Positions 56,290-64,000 of a stretch of 64,000 bases of DNA are shown here, piece after piece (the stretch's first letter is position 1; each line of letters begins with the position of its first letter). The translations under genes and the position numbers were made by a program. The stretch is from Micrasema longulum. Taxonomy: Eukaryota > Arthropoda > Insecta > Trichoptera > Brachycentridae. The stretch is taken from assembly GCA_022494885.1 (NCBI GenBank), contig JAGVSM010002913.1, positions 186,001 to 250,000 of the forward strand, in the 5' to 3' direction. Under the pieces are notes generated by a model. It saw only the letters and a list, made by a program, of their open reading frames with translations, was not told where the DNA came from and made no database searches.

Positions 56290-56920
56290 CTTTAATATAA
56301 TGAATAATTTAACCCAAAACTTGTGTTTTTATATATATTTTTTACAAAATGGATTTTTTACCTTTGAAAATAGACGCACTATATATGAATTATACTATTT
56401 ATATAAATTATTTAACAATAAAGTAGACTCTTTTAACCTACTCTTCAAAATTAATATTTATGTCCCCTTTCGCGTAACAAGAAATAAGTATTTATTCCAT
56501 CTGCCAGTCTGTAGCACTAACTATGCACAACACTCTTACCTCTATAGTTCTTGCTCTTACTACAAAGCTTTTTAAAAATCTATTGATATATTTAACACGC
56601 CCCTGAATTTATTTAAAAATAAATTAATACTGATCTTTTCTGGCTGTGATACGATCCCACTTGCTATTTAACGATGCTTGCACTTACACACACCTGAACA
56701 CTTATTCCCACATACACAAAAACACACCTATATACTTACTCTCATACACTTACTCTCATACAAATACGCATAAACACATTTTTTTGTTTTACCACAATTT
56801 AATATGTATGATTTTTATTTAGAAACTTCGCTGGTCTGTCTTTAAACCGTATATTTTTTATGTTATTACATCATTGTCGACTGTTTGTTTCTGTAGAATA
56901 AATAAATCCCTCTATGTAAC
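56290..56920 (+). mobile_element. LINE C-terminus with CA-rich 3' UTR
   Basis: The + frame 56,300-56,575 reads ENRRTIYELYYLYKLFNNKV, NLLFKINIYVPFRVTRNKYL, FHLPVCSTNYAQHSYLYSSC and SYYKAF. This is the terminal 'RRxxxDLxxLYKLxNxxxD...INxxVPxRxTRxxxxF' block of CR1/Jockey-type LINEs; beyond a stop, SIDIFNTPLNLFKNKLI completes it. The 3' UTR (56,640-56,915) is the same as the reverse complement of 32,655-32,960. Confidence 0.8.
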
Positions 56921-57344
56921 TGAACCGTCGATATAATATCAGCAATATATCTGTGTGTGACAAGTTTTGTTAAGTTTAAAACTGTATTATGTTTGTTTAA
57001 TTCTCTAATATTACATTTGACGTTCGCTTAGTTGAATCTGGATTTAAATTTTTGTTGTGTAAAAAGTAAACATTTAAATTTAATATTTAGCTTTAACACA
57101 CTCGCGTGCATCGCTAACTTTCTCACGAAGCGATTTGGTCCGTATTGCGTCATATAAAAAAAATCTGAACGAAAATAGATATTTGTTTTGTGAGCCCATC
57201 AGCTTATCCAACGCGTGTGAAAATGAGTTATTTTTTTATTGAACTTTCAACGCCTATAATAATTATAGACAAAAAAAAAACAGATAAGTAAGCCGAGAGC
57301 AGCACAACAAACATGAGAAAAATCCTTGATTAATCGACTGTTCC
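56921..57344. other. unrecognised DNA
   Basis: No feature supported; a 9-A run at 57,271. Confidence 0.35.
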
Positions 57345-57770
57345 TTTAACAGAGATGGAGAATCTTTTTGAGATGGGAATAAAGAAGCCTAGGCATTCTA
57401 TTATTTTTTATATTAAATATAGTTAAGTACATCAAATGATACACGTTTTTTTTCTATTACAATCTATTTTTATATATTTAGTTAATCTAAAAAATATAAT
57501 TTTCCAAAAAAAGACTAGCTCTTCTGCTTGGAGAGTGGCTTACACTGTTATAGTTATTTAGTCTTTTGAAGTTATATAATTTTAAATATATATGAGAAAA
57601 AAAATATATATATACACAAAATGAAGAAAAAACAGAAAATAATAATACAGTAATACTAATTACTATAGGAAGATTTGTACCGCTTATGACATGTTATTGG
57701 TTATTTTAAGTTATAACTTTACACACTAACATTCACCATTATGTCCATGCTTAAACATCTAGTGACCGAC
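57345..57770. mobile_element. MITE fragments, 'GTCTAGGCAT' family
   Basis: 57,350-57,400 (AACAGAGATGGAGAATCTTT, AAGCCTAGGCATTC) and 57,655-57,770 (CGCTTATGACATGTTATTGG, TTTACACACTAACATTCACC, ATGTCCATGCTTAAACATCT) are separate eroded pieces with unrelated AT-rich DNA between. Confidence 0.5.
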
Positions 57771-57795
57771 CAAAACAAGATTTTCAGCCAAAACC

Positions 57796-57880
57796 GAAAC
57801 TTGTTTATTTATTCATATTTTTTTTCCATTATAAACTATGTTTTATATTATAATAAAAATAATGTGACCTCACTGGGTTA
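57796..57880 (-). mobile_element. retroposon 3' end (family of 11.7 and 18.6 kb)
   Basis: TTTATTTATTCATATTTTTT at the 3' side, then ATAATAAAAATAATGTGACC, then TCACTGGG match the last ~75 bp of the family. It is 5'-truncated where the others continue into CCGTGCCGAGGACAC. Confidence 0.65.
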
Positions 57881-58073
57881 ATATACTTATTTAAATAGAA
57901 AGTCACATAAAAAAACCAAAATTAGGTGTTTTTATTGATAAACCCTACGAGTTCTTTAAAATAAGTGTTCAATAAAATGCACAATGAAATGAAAGGCATA
58001 CATTTGAAAAGTAAATCAGTTAATTTTTACTTTTTGGTTCGTTGTTATGTTTTACACATAATTTATATGAAAA

Positions 58074-58250
58074 TTTGTTACAACAGAGAGGGAAAACATT
58101 TTTGAGAAGGGAATATGCAAGTCTATGCATTTACAGGGCTTATGACCTGCCATTGGGTGGTTTAAGTAGCCACTTTACACATTGTGTAATGTTTACCATT
58201 CTGCCTATATTCCCTTCTCAAAAATGTTTTCCCTCTCTGGTGCAACAAAT
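58074..58250. mobile_element. short-form MITE with near-perfect 44-bp TIRs, copy I
   Basis: Left ATTTGTTACAACAGAGAGGG, AAAACATTTTTGAGAAGGGA, ATAT; right, reversed, ATTTGTTGCACCAGAGAGGG, AAAACATTTTTGAGAAGGGA, ATAT. The ~90-bp interior is the shared GGGCTTATGACCTGCCATTG segment. At 177 bp it is the cleanest copy, and probably the youngest in the window. No clear target duplication was read. Confidence 0.85.
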
Positions 58251-58309
58251 TATGATCTAAAAACTCCCAAATTTTTAACATTATTTAAGTTAAAAATCAG
58301 AAAATTTTA

Positions 58310-58760
58310 TTAATGAGGGGAAGATTCACCTGATGAAAATATTTTTCTGTACTTCTTAGACCAGTTGGTTTCATAAACAATACCCTGGGGTTGAAATTCA
58401 GTTTTGGCCTATAGAAATTTGGACAAACTCAAAAAGTTGTAAAATAATTTATCATTGTGATGATTTGTTTTCTGTTTTATTGATTTTGTTTGTACGGTTA
58501 TTTGAAAAATAAAACGAAACTTAACTTACCATAGTTTGGTATTAGAACTTATAATTTAATATCAGAACTAATAATTTGATATTGATCTATTCTTGCTAGC
58601 TGCCATACGTTTCATATGCTTTATGACAATAGTGTGGGGTAGCATGACAGGAAATTGCGTTAAACCTTTATTGACGTGTGTGAGATTCATCTGCCTGAAT
58701 TATTTCACCTACTAGGCCTTGCCTGAAAATGTTTTTCAATTTCCCTATTTCTTGGACAGT
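58310..58760. mobile_element. interior pieces of the long-form MITE
   Basis: 58,310-58,440 (GGGGAAGATTCACCTGATGA, CTTAGACCAGTTGGTTTC, AATTTGGACAAACTC) and 58,645-58,760 (TGAGATTCATCTGCCTGAAT, TATTTCACCTACTAGGC, GCCTGAAAATG) match the inner part of copies A-C without termini. Together with 58,074-58,250 they suggest repeated insertion at the same spot. Confidence 0.55.
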
Positions 58761-58789
58761 TGTTTTTTTTGTAATTTATTTCTTATTTT

Positions 58790-59846
58790 TTTTATATATT
58801 TAACTTTTTGTACATAATGTTTTTTGTTAATTGGCGGGCTTATTGCCAAATGGCAATTTCTTCCAACCAACCAATAAAATAAAATAAATATTTTTATAAT
58901 TCAAGTAACAGAACATATTAAATGGAAAAAAAATAAAAAGCTCAAGATATATAAAAATAGAAATAAACGTGTTTGTTTATAAATTAACTTAAATCAAAAC
59001 TATTACTCAATGGGAAAAAGGAACAAAGAGGAAAAAGGAGCAAAGAGGAAAAAGGAAAGGAGGAGAGATTAAGGAAGAGAAAGGAGATGTTTCTTAAGAC
59101 GTGATTTAAACAGAGATAATGTAGTAACATCTTTGATGGTAGTAGGTTGAATGCTGTTGAAATGCGATCCCTCAGGCGAATGTATGGTAAAACGATGTAT
59201 GATAGGTGCACAAATGTCGAGATCTGTGAAGTGTGTAAGGCTGAGACATGCATTATTGACAGAATCAAGAAAGGGGTGCTGCGTTGGTTTGGACCTGTAG
59301 AGCGAATGGACAGCGAAAGAACGGCTAAAAGGATCTACGATGCAAATGTTGATGGATGCAGAAAACGAGGAAGACTGAGAAAGACATGGCACGATCAAGT
59401 CCATCAAATACTTGAAGATGGACATGTCAAAAGTAGGAATAATCGGCGTGCGTGCATAAGAAGATGTATGAATGTAGAGGAAGCGAGGTCTGTATGCCAA
59501 GATAGAGTGTTATGGCGTTCTATCCTCTCTGCCTACTCCTACGGGGAAACGGCGTGATGGTTTGTTGTTGTTGTTGTGTATCTTTGATGGTGGATGGGAG
59601 ATGATTCCACAGTCAAGCCGCATGGACACTATATGAGTTAGAGAAGAATGACGAATTGTGGATGGGTATTAAGAGAGTGCCTTGAGAATTAGAACGAAGA
59701 GGTAAACCAACTGATAAGCGTTGAAATTTTTCACGCAGGTATATAGGAGCGTTAGTACTATGAATTACATTGAACAGAAGTGAGAGGAAGTGATAGTCTA
59801 CAAACATTCGGCCATACTTTTTAATACTTTTGTTCCCATAGAACAC
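58790..59846 (-). mobile_element. LINE C-terminus and 3' UTR (Daphne/Jockey-like), host of a nested LINE
   Basis: Minus strand from 59,846: YHFLSLLFNVIHSTNAPIYL, REKFQRLSVGLPLRSNSQGT, LLIPIHNSSFFSNSYSVHAA and LWNHLPSTIKD (about 59,590). The reading is interrupted by the + strand element 59,142-59,578 and resumes as TTIKDVTTLSLFKSRLKKHL and LSLP with a stop at 59,069. The 3' UTR (58,790-59,060) carries TTGCCAAATGGCAA and AATAAGCCCGCC (minus sense), as at 32.3 kb. Confidence 0.85.
59142..59578 (+). mobile_element. RTE-like LINE tail inserted in the LINE above
   Basis: The frame 59,147-59,557 reads VEMRSLRRMYGKTMYDRCTN, CIIDRIKKGVLRWFGPVERM, DSERTAKRIYDANVDGCRKR, GRLRKTWHDQVHQILEDGHV and NVEEARSVCQDRVLWRSILS. 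It is an intact reading frame for the basic RTE-like C-terminal tail (LRR..G, VLRW-G-VERM, GR-RK-W). The 3' end is a (TTG)n run at 59,563-59,575. ATCTTTGATGGT occurs on both sides (about 59,130 and 59,579), the expected target duplication. A decayed relative on the opposite strand is at 20.04-20.23 kb. Confidence 0.85.
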
Positions 59847-60130
59847 ACATCTTTATCGTGTTGATACAAACATTTGTTTATATTTGCAAAAGCAAACAGG
59901 TATAGGTATAATGTCACCTATAGATAACAAACTTGCGTGGTTTCGGTTAAGTCCTTATCTTAAAATTATCAGTGAAAGTTTTATCGCGGATGAAATACGG
60001 TTTTATAGTTATCCAATATGCGGTAGTAAAATTATGTAAAGAAGCGTATTTAATCAAACCAACTAAAAAACACCTCATTTGTTTATTAACGTGTCTTAAA
60101 AAAAGTTTTTCTTGTATGCTCAGAGCACGC
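59847..60130. other. unrecognised DNA
   Basis: A 75-codon + frame (59,972-60,199) runs into the SINE fragment and has no motif. Confidence 0.3.
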
Positions 60131-60137
60131 TTATATC

Positions 60138-60175
60138 AGTCTTACGCTTCAGGTGCTAGTCCAGGAATAGAGAAG
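60138..60175 (-). mobile_element. small SINE body fragment
   Basis: CAGTCTTACGCTTCAGGTGC, then TAGTCCAGGAATAG matches the middle of the 53.9-kb SINE only. Confidence 0.5.
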
Positions 60176-61035
60176 TATTTGAATATTTTTTTTATTTGAA
60201 GTTAATTTATTTGTAAACCTACGGATTCATTAAACAAAATTATTAAACATTCTATCGTTAGTGATAATCATTTTAATATCTTTTGTAAAAGATGTCTGAG
60301 TCTTTTGTTTAGTATTGTCTGGTAGTTTATTGTATAATTGCAGTATATGGTTTATTAGTCTCGACTGTCCTTGTCTCGTTTTAGAATGTTGTTCATGATA
60401 TTGTTCTAATATTCTCGTATTGTGTCCAAGTTGAGTACATTTTTTAAAAGTTTTAGTTCTTCGTCTACAAATATATATTAGTGGCTAATAGGAAAATATT
60501 ACATGCTACTAATACCCATAAAATTATATAAAATGGATGTAGAATAATGAATTTTCTTTTCGAAATCAATATGGATATTGTGGATAATTTTTTTCATACA
60601 TAAATGTAAAAAAATAATTTAATAAAAATACGTTGTTATAAAAACACGACGTGATCGGTATTGATAGTTGTGACGTCAAGATTCGTGATAATATTCTAAA
60701 CCAATTTCGATGTCCAGGAACAAATAAACATGAATCGTGACGTATTAGGGGCGTGGCCAAGGGAATGACAGTTTTTGCGGGAATTCAAAATTACAATTTT
60801 AAAAATATTCTTTATGTTACTAATAATAAGCAAAATTATTTTTTTTACTGGACAGTATTTCTAGACTTTCATTACTTAAAAAATATTTGAAAATAAAGCG
60901 ATATATCCCTATTTACGAACAAATTTTAAAGATTATAGTTGAAAGCGTTTACTTATCTTTGATTGGTTTGTTTAAAGAGTTCATTCGTTGCTGTAAGATA
61001 ATCTTACTAATTTCAATATTTTATGTCAAATATAA
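60176..61035. other. unrecognised DNA, with a CRE at 60,671
   Basis: Mostly AT-rich. A perfect TGACGTCA lies in a GC-richer patch (60,650-60,760). Frames near 60,215-60,480 on the minus strand might be LINE debris but I could not align a block. Confidence 0.3.
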
Positions 61036-61037
61036 TT

Positions 61038-61100
61038 TACATCGACCCTGCCAGGAATCGAACTTGGGGCCTCGAGCATGGTTGGTGAACGCGCCAGGAT
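61038..61100 (-). mobile_element. tRNA-derived SINE head fragment
   Basis: Minus strand: CCTGGCGCGTTCACCAACCA, TGCTCGAGGCCCC, AAGTTCGATTCCTGGCAGGG (B box GTTCGATTCC). The A box half is truncated and a T run follows on the + side. Confidence 0.6.
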
Positions 61101-61249
61101 TTTTTTTCTGAGCATAGCTGTCAAGTCGAAAACACTTGTCCAGGGTTCTGATTTTATTTCACACGGCAAAAACTTCTTGAAAAAAATAAGTGTAAAAAAG
61201 TCATCTTCATGTTAAATCTATCTGTTTAGAAAAATGGTGTGTTTATGCA

Positions 61250-61800
61250 CTTAAAGTCTATTTTGTGTCGCAATCGGCAACGGCAATCGGCAATGTCGCA
61301 ATGCACTATGATTTAAAGATGTGAGTCCACGACAGAATCGCGTGGAATTTTTAAAAGCAGCCAGTGGCTGGAAATTTTATTTCTTCACTCCGTGAGTTAT
61401 ATTTCCTCAGCAAAGAAGTAATTAAAATATACGAAAAACATTATTTTAATACGGCGTTTCTCATGCTTTGTTTTGGAGAAAAATAAATCCTTGTCCGGAC
61501 GTGACTAAAAGAACGTCTGGAAGGACGGAAACAATAAGGAAAAAAGAACCTTTTATTCCCAGTCTCATCTTAAACGATGCACCCCTTCGACACGGCTTTT
61601 TTTACAAGTGTCAACGGCTTGATAACGATTTATTCAGTCTAAGCTGCAACACTTGCACCGCGTGAGAACCCGAACAAAACATGTGACAAGTCCCTGTCTC
61701 CCAATTTCGACCCGAGAATTGTACTCCGCGGAGGGAATTTTAATGTCCTCTGACGTCATTAGCGTCGTGACGCACGTTGTTTTCACAACGAAATGTTCTT
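61250..61800. promoter_or_regulatory. GC-richer unique block with CRE, 1.3-1.8 kb upstream of the coding exon
   Basis: Contains AATCGGCAACGGCAATCGGC, AAATCCTTGTCCGGACGTG, ACTCCGCGGAGGG and a perfect CRE TGACGTCA at 61,751-61,758 followed by GTCGTGACGCACG (a second half-like site). None of the window's repeat families occur in it. Position inside the presumed last 5' intron suggests an enhancer or alternative promoter; this is inference. Confidence 0.3.
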
Positions 61801-62390
61801 ATTAATACATGCGGTTAGATTAATCTTCCTTATTTTAATTGTATACATTATGTTCTGTTTTTAAAAATGTTGATCGCTTGAGGTTAAAAACGTGATCTTT
61901 TTTTAAATTTTCGACGAAAAATAACACGTTTAGTTTTACACTGGTAGAGGACATATGTACTTACTCAGCCTTTTTCTTGAGTCCAACAAAGGCCTCCCGA
62001 TTGGACCTCCACACTTAAGAGTATGATGTATATATTCTAAGTCTCTACGATTCCCTGTCAGCCGCCACCCTTTGCCACCTTAGACCTGCAACCTAACACG
62101 TGTTGGAAATATTACAATAGGAAGTTTGCAGAGTTATCTTCGATTGTGTATAAAGTAAAAATTGAAGATAACTGTTAACTTCTCATTGTAATACAGGCCG
62201 GTCTGGGGTCTTCCTACTTTTCTACATTCTGTCTTGGCCTTCAGTCCATCACTTTTTTCGTCCATCTACCATCCGACACCCGAGAAATATGTACGAGTAG
62301 ATGGCATTGTGTTATAATTTTGGTCATTCTTTATAGAACCGAATATCTCTGCTGTTTTTTCGTTAATCTGTTAGTGCCTGTCGGTGAACC
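61801..62390. other. unrecognised DNA
   Basis: An inverted pair AGAGTTATCTTCGATTGTGT (62,131) and AATTGAAGATAACTG (62,159) is noted. No gene or repeat family was assigned. Confidence 0.3.
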
Positions 62391-62394
62391 ACGT

Positions 62395-62457
62395 AAACAT
62401 AAAAATTTCTCTAAATGTTATGAAATATTTGTGTATAACCACTTACCGACTTTTCAA
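62395..62457 (-). repeat. body of hammerhead repeat, family 1
   Basis: In ribozyme sense (minus) the body reads ATTGAAAAGTCGGTAAGTGG, TTATACACAAATATTTCATA, ACATTTAGAG. It recurs at 15.36-15.41 (+), 55.54-55.59 (-), 55.93-56.01 (-) and 62.70-62.76 kb (+). Confidence 0.65.
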
Positions 62458-62499
62458 TGTCTACCGGTTTCGAGACGTACCCGTCTCTTCGTCAGGACA
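62458..62499 (-). ncRNA. hammerhead ribozyme motif, type I, family 1, complete
   Basis: In minus sense: stem I TGTC (62,499-62,496); core CTGACGA; extra A; stem II GAGACG / CGTCTC, a perfect 6-bp helix with loop GGTA; core GAA; stem III formed by ACCGGT, which is self-complementary; predicted cleavage after the A that follows GGT; stem I partner GACA (62,461-62,458), extendable by G-U pairs. All conserved core positions (CTGANGA, GAAA, UH) are present. A palindromic, loop-less stem III means efficient folding would be expected from a dimer, as for known minimal type I hammerheads in repeats. The extra base after CTGANGA is also known in natural hammerheads. Confidence 0.8.
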
Positions 62500-62680
62500 C
62501 CAATTAAACCAACATGCAAACCAATATGCAAAACCCACTATTCACCTTCACCATAGTTGTTGCACAAAAATATAAAACCAACACGACATGCATTTTAATA
62601 AGCGCATGCACTGATTAGGACAAACATGCACTAATTTAGAAAATATTCTGTTGTTTGAGAAATAAATGAAAAAAGTAAAG
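62500..62680. other. spacer between two inverted hammerhead repeats
   Basis: About 180 bp holding AACCAACATGCAAACCAATA and GACATGCATTTTAATAAGCG, CATGCACTGATTAGGAC and CATGCACTAATTTAG, i.e. several short CATGCA-containing echoes. No frame. Confidence 0.4.
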
Positions 62681-62684
62681 GCGT

Positions 62685-62795
62685 GTACGTCTCGAAACCG
62701 GTAGTCGGTAATTGGTTTAATACAAATAGTTAATAACATTTAGTAAAATGTTTCACCACAAAGTGAATGCTTTAAATATTAATACAAATTTCGTT
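62685..62795 (+). ncRNA. half hammerhead plus repeat body, family 1, inverted partner
   Basis: GTACGTCTCGAAACCGGTAG (62,685-62,704) is identical to the 3' half of the 62.46-kb ribozyme. It is followed by GTCGGTAATTGGTTTAATAC, AAATAGTTAATAACATTTAG and the rest of the body. The 5' half (stem I, CTGACGA, half of stem II) is replaced by AT-rich sequence, so this copy cannot be active. Confidence 0.6.
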
Positions 62796-63038
62796 TGTGT
62801 TAGTAAGCACACTAGAATATTTTACTTTAAAACGTTCTGTCACGCACCTATAAGTAAATTTTATTAAAGATTCGAATATACTGTGCACTACATAATTTGG
62901 ATTGATTTTTTATTATGATAATCGGAGGATGAAAAAAATACGGGTTCATTCAATTGTGTTTTACGACGCCACGTTAAGATTCTGTAAAAGTACATTTAAA
63001 AAGGTTTATTTAGGTACTGATATGAGCGAGAGTGCAAA
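62796..63038. other. intron-like AT-rich DNA before the exon
   Basis: No repeat was recognised; it runs into the branch point and acceptor. Confidence 0.4.
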
Positions 63039-63059
63039 CTAACTTGTTTTTTTTTACAG
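63039..63059 (+). promoter_or_regulatory. branch point and 3' splice acceptor
   Basis: CTAAC (63,039-63,043) matches the insect branch-point consensus. It is followed by an 11-base T tract and ACAG, with AG at 63,058-63,059. The reading frame of the exon is open upstream only to 63,021, where an in-frame TGA stands, so the exon edge is better supported than a continuous ORF start. Confidence 0.75.
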
Positions 63060-64000
63060 ATGCCCCAGACGGTTCCCTCGGCAGGCCAGTCCCCGCCCAG
63101 TACGCCCTACACCTTCACAGCGGACAGCTTCGACCTGTCGCTGCTGTCCCCCGACGGAGAGGTCCCCGTGTCCCCCCCCTCCCTGCGGCACCTCGTCACG
63201 CTGCTCGGGGACCCCACCACCGAGCCCATGTTCGGAGCCTGCGACGAGGACGACTGCATCAAGAACAAGGACTCGAACCTTCAGGACTTTGACTTCCCGA
63301 CGACCATACTGGAGGACAACATTCCGCAGCTGAAGTCCATGCCGGCATTCAAGACCGAGCCACAAAGATCGAACCTGTATCAAAACGATCCCAACACTCT
63401 ACTGTTTGAGCAGTTCCACAACTTTGGGTACCAATCTCCCGTATACCCTACTCCATCCCCCTCGTCGGACGAAGGCTCGATTCCAACGTTCAGTATTCAG
63501 CCTTGCTCTCCGTACGATACATCAAATTTATCGTACTCTTCTCCGAATTCCTACTCACCGTATCTCACCATCAAGCAAGAACCTAATAATCTCCTTTCCC
63601 CGGGATATTCCGGAAGCTCTCCTTACCCTCATTCCCCAGCGAGTACCTGTACTTCATATTCCAACCACTCTTCTCCGCATTACAACCAGCCCGTTTCCCC
63701 ATCTCAGTTCTCGTCCACGGTGATAAAGGACGAAGCAGCCATTGATATAGAAGAGTTTTTGAAAGAAAATCAAATCCTGCAAGACTCTATATATTCGCAC
63801 CAGAAGGCTCAATCTGAGAATCAAGCCCAACCCACTTACGAGAATCTGGTGGTTCCTAAAACAGAACCATTCGCAAAACCCATTGATCACCAGCTTTTAC
63901 GTGAAGTTTTGCAAGACACGTCATTCCAGAAGAAATACAATTTAAGACCTTTGAACTTGGATATCTTGACGTCAAGTTTTACTCCATTTACAAACTTGAC
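63060..64000 (+). CDS. 5' coding exon of a transcription-factor-like protein, truncated by window end
   Basis: The exon opens with ATG directly after the acceptor and stays open for 313 codons to the edge, unlike anything else here. Its first ~340 bp are GC-rich. Residues 1-60 are Ser/Pro/acidic, with PYTFTADSFDLSLLSPDGE and an LxxLL-type motif (LVTLL, residues 45-49). Four sumoylation-type psi-K-x-E motifs follow: FKTEP (97-101), IKQEP (171-175), IKDE (222-225) and PKTEP (267 region). Residues 122-215 are Ser/Pro/Tyr-rich. A helical-looking LLREVLQDTSFQKKYNLRPL lies at 279-298. The make-up fits the disordered N-terminal activation domain of a nuclear transcription factor; the DNA-binding domain would be in later exons. 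NR4A/HR38-type nuclear receptor is my leading guess from general resemblance, with EGR or other regulators possible, so no symbol is given. The M may be internal if an upstream coding exon joins in phase 0. The minus-strand frames opposite are shadows. Confidence 0.85.
   Translation, partial: MPQTVPSAGQSPPSTPYTFTADSFDLSLLSPDGEVPVSPPSLRHLVTLLGDPTTEPMFGACDEDDCIKNKDSNLQDFDFPTTILEDNIPQLKSMPAFKTEPQRSNLYQNDPNTLLFEQFHNFGYQSPVYPTPSPSSDEGSIPTFSIQPCSPYDTSNLSYSSPNSYSPYLTIKQEPNNLLSPGYSGSSPYPHSPASTCTSYSNHSSPHYNQPVSPSQFSSTVIKDEAAIDIEEFLKENQILQDSIYSHQKAQSENQAQPTYENLVVPKTEPFAKPIDHQLLREVLQDTSFQKKYNLRPLNLDILTSSFTPFTNL

Noticed and set aside
63054..63890. Minus-strand frames opposite the host exon
   Set aside because: They arise from the GC-rich codon structure of the + strand exon and have no motifs or splice signals.

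Overview
This window reads as AT-rich nuclear DNA from an insect, probably a lepidopteran. The evidence is indirect: many decayed non-LTR retrotransposon (LINE) tails, tRNA-derived SINEs, a Tc1-type transposase fragment, several MITE families, and short repeat endings common in moths and butterflies (for example a 3' end reading TTGCATTTGTAATATTAGTA near 48.2 kb). There is no bacterial or organellar signature, no rRNA and no CRISPR array. Only one convincing host coding exon is visible. It begins at 63,060 on the + strand behind a good branch point and splice acceptor and runs off the right edge. It encodes 313 complete codons of a Ser/Pro/Tyr-rich N-terminal region with four sumoylation-type motifs, as in a transcription factor. 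A nuclear-receptor (NR4A/HR38-like) identity is my best guess but is not proven.

Layout. 0-9 kb: AT-rich DNA with a perfect 180-bp tandem duplication, an R1-like LINE fragment and two abutting MITEs. 9-16 kb: two TIR elements, a retroposon with a visible target-site duplication that itself carries a second LINE, two RTE-like LINE tails, a 160-bp foldback, a hammerhead ribozyme-like motif and a Tc1 transposase remnant. 16-33 kb: the densest transposon graveyard, with at least twelve LINE fragments, MITEs and SINEs. 33-41 kb: mostly unannotatable AT-rich sequence, with a candidate TATA promoter and first exon at 33.76-34.04 kb. 41.7-42.4 kb: a ten-unit minisatellite with a dimeric higher-order pattern. 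43-51 kb: more LINE tails, a TTAA-flanked MITE and a second kind of hammerhead motif. 51-54 kb: a TIR element, then a GC-richer, repeat-free block (52.26-53.4 kb) with a perfect CRE that may be promoter DNA. 54-63 kb: SINEs, a LINE nested inside another LINE with matching target-site duplications, and an inverted pair of hammerhead-bearing repeats. 63.06 kb to the end: the host exon.

How it fits together. The simplest model is that most of the window is upstream DNA or a very long 5' intron of the gene whose exon lies at 63.06 kb, filled by retrotransposons. Candidate upstream pieces are the TATA-containing exon at 33.8-34.0 kb (phase-compatible with the 63.06-kb exon) and the CRE-bearing block at 52.3 kb. 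The most interesting signal is a set of hammerhead ribozyme motifs in two dispersed-repeat families: one near-complete copy at 15.3 kb, one complete at 62.46 kb, one with a mutated core at 50.93 kb, and two decayed remnants. Such ribozymes are known from Penelope-like elements and retrozymes. Gene orientation, first-exon assignments and clade names below are hand inferences and are marked as such.
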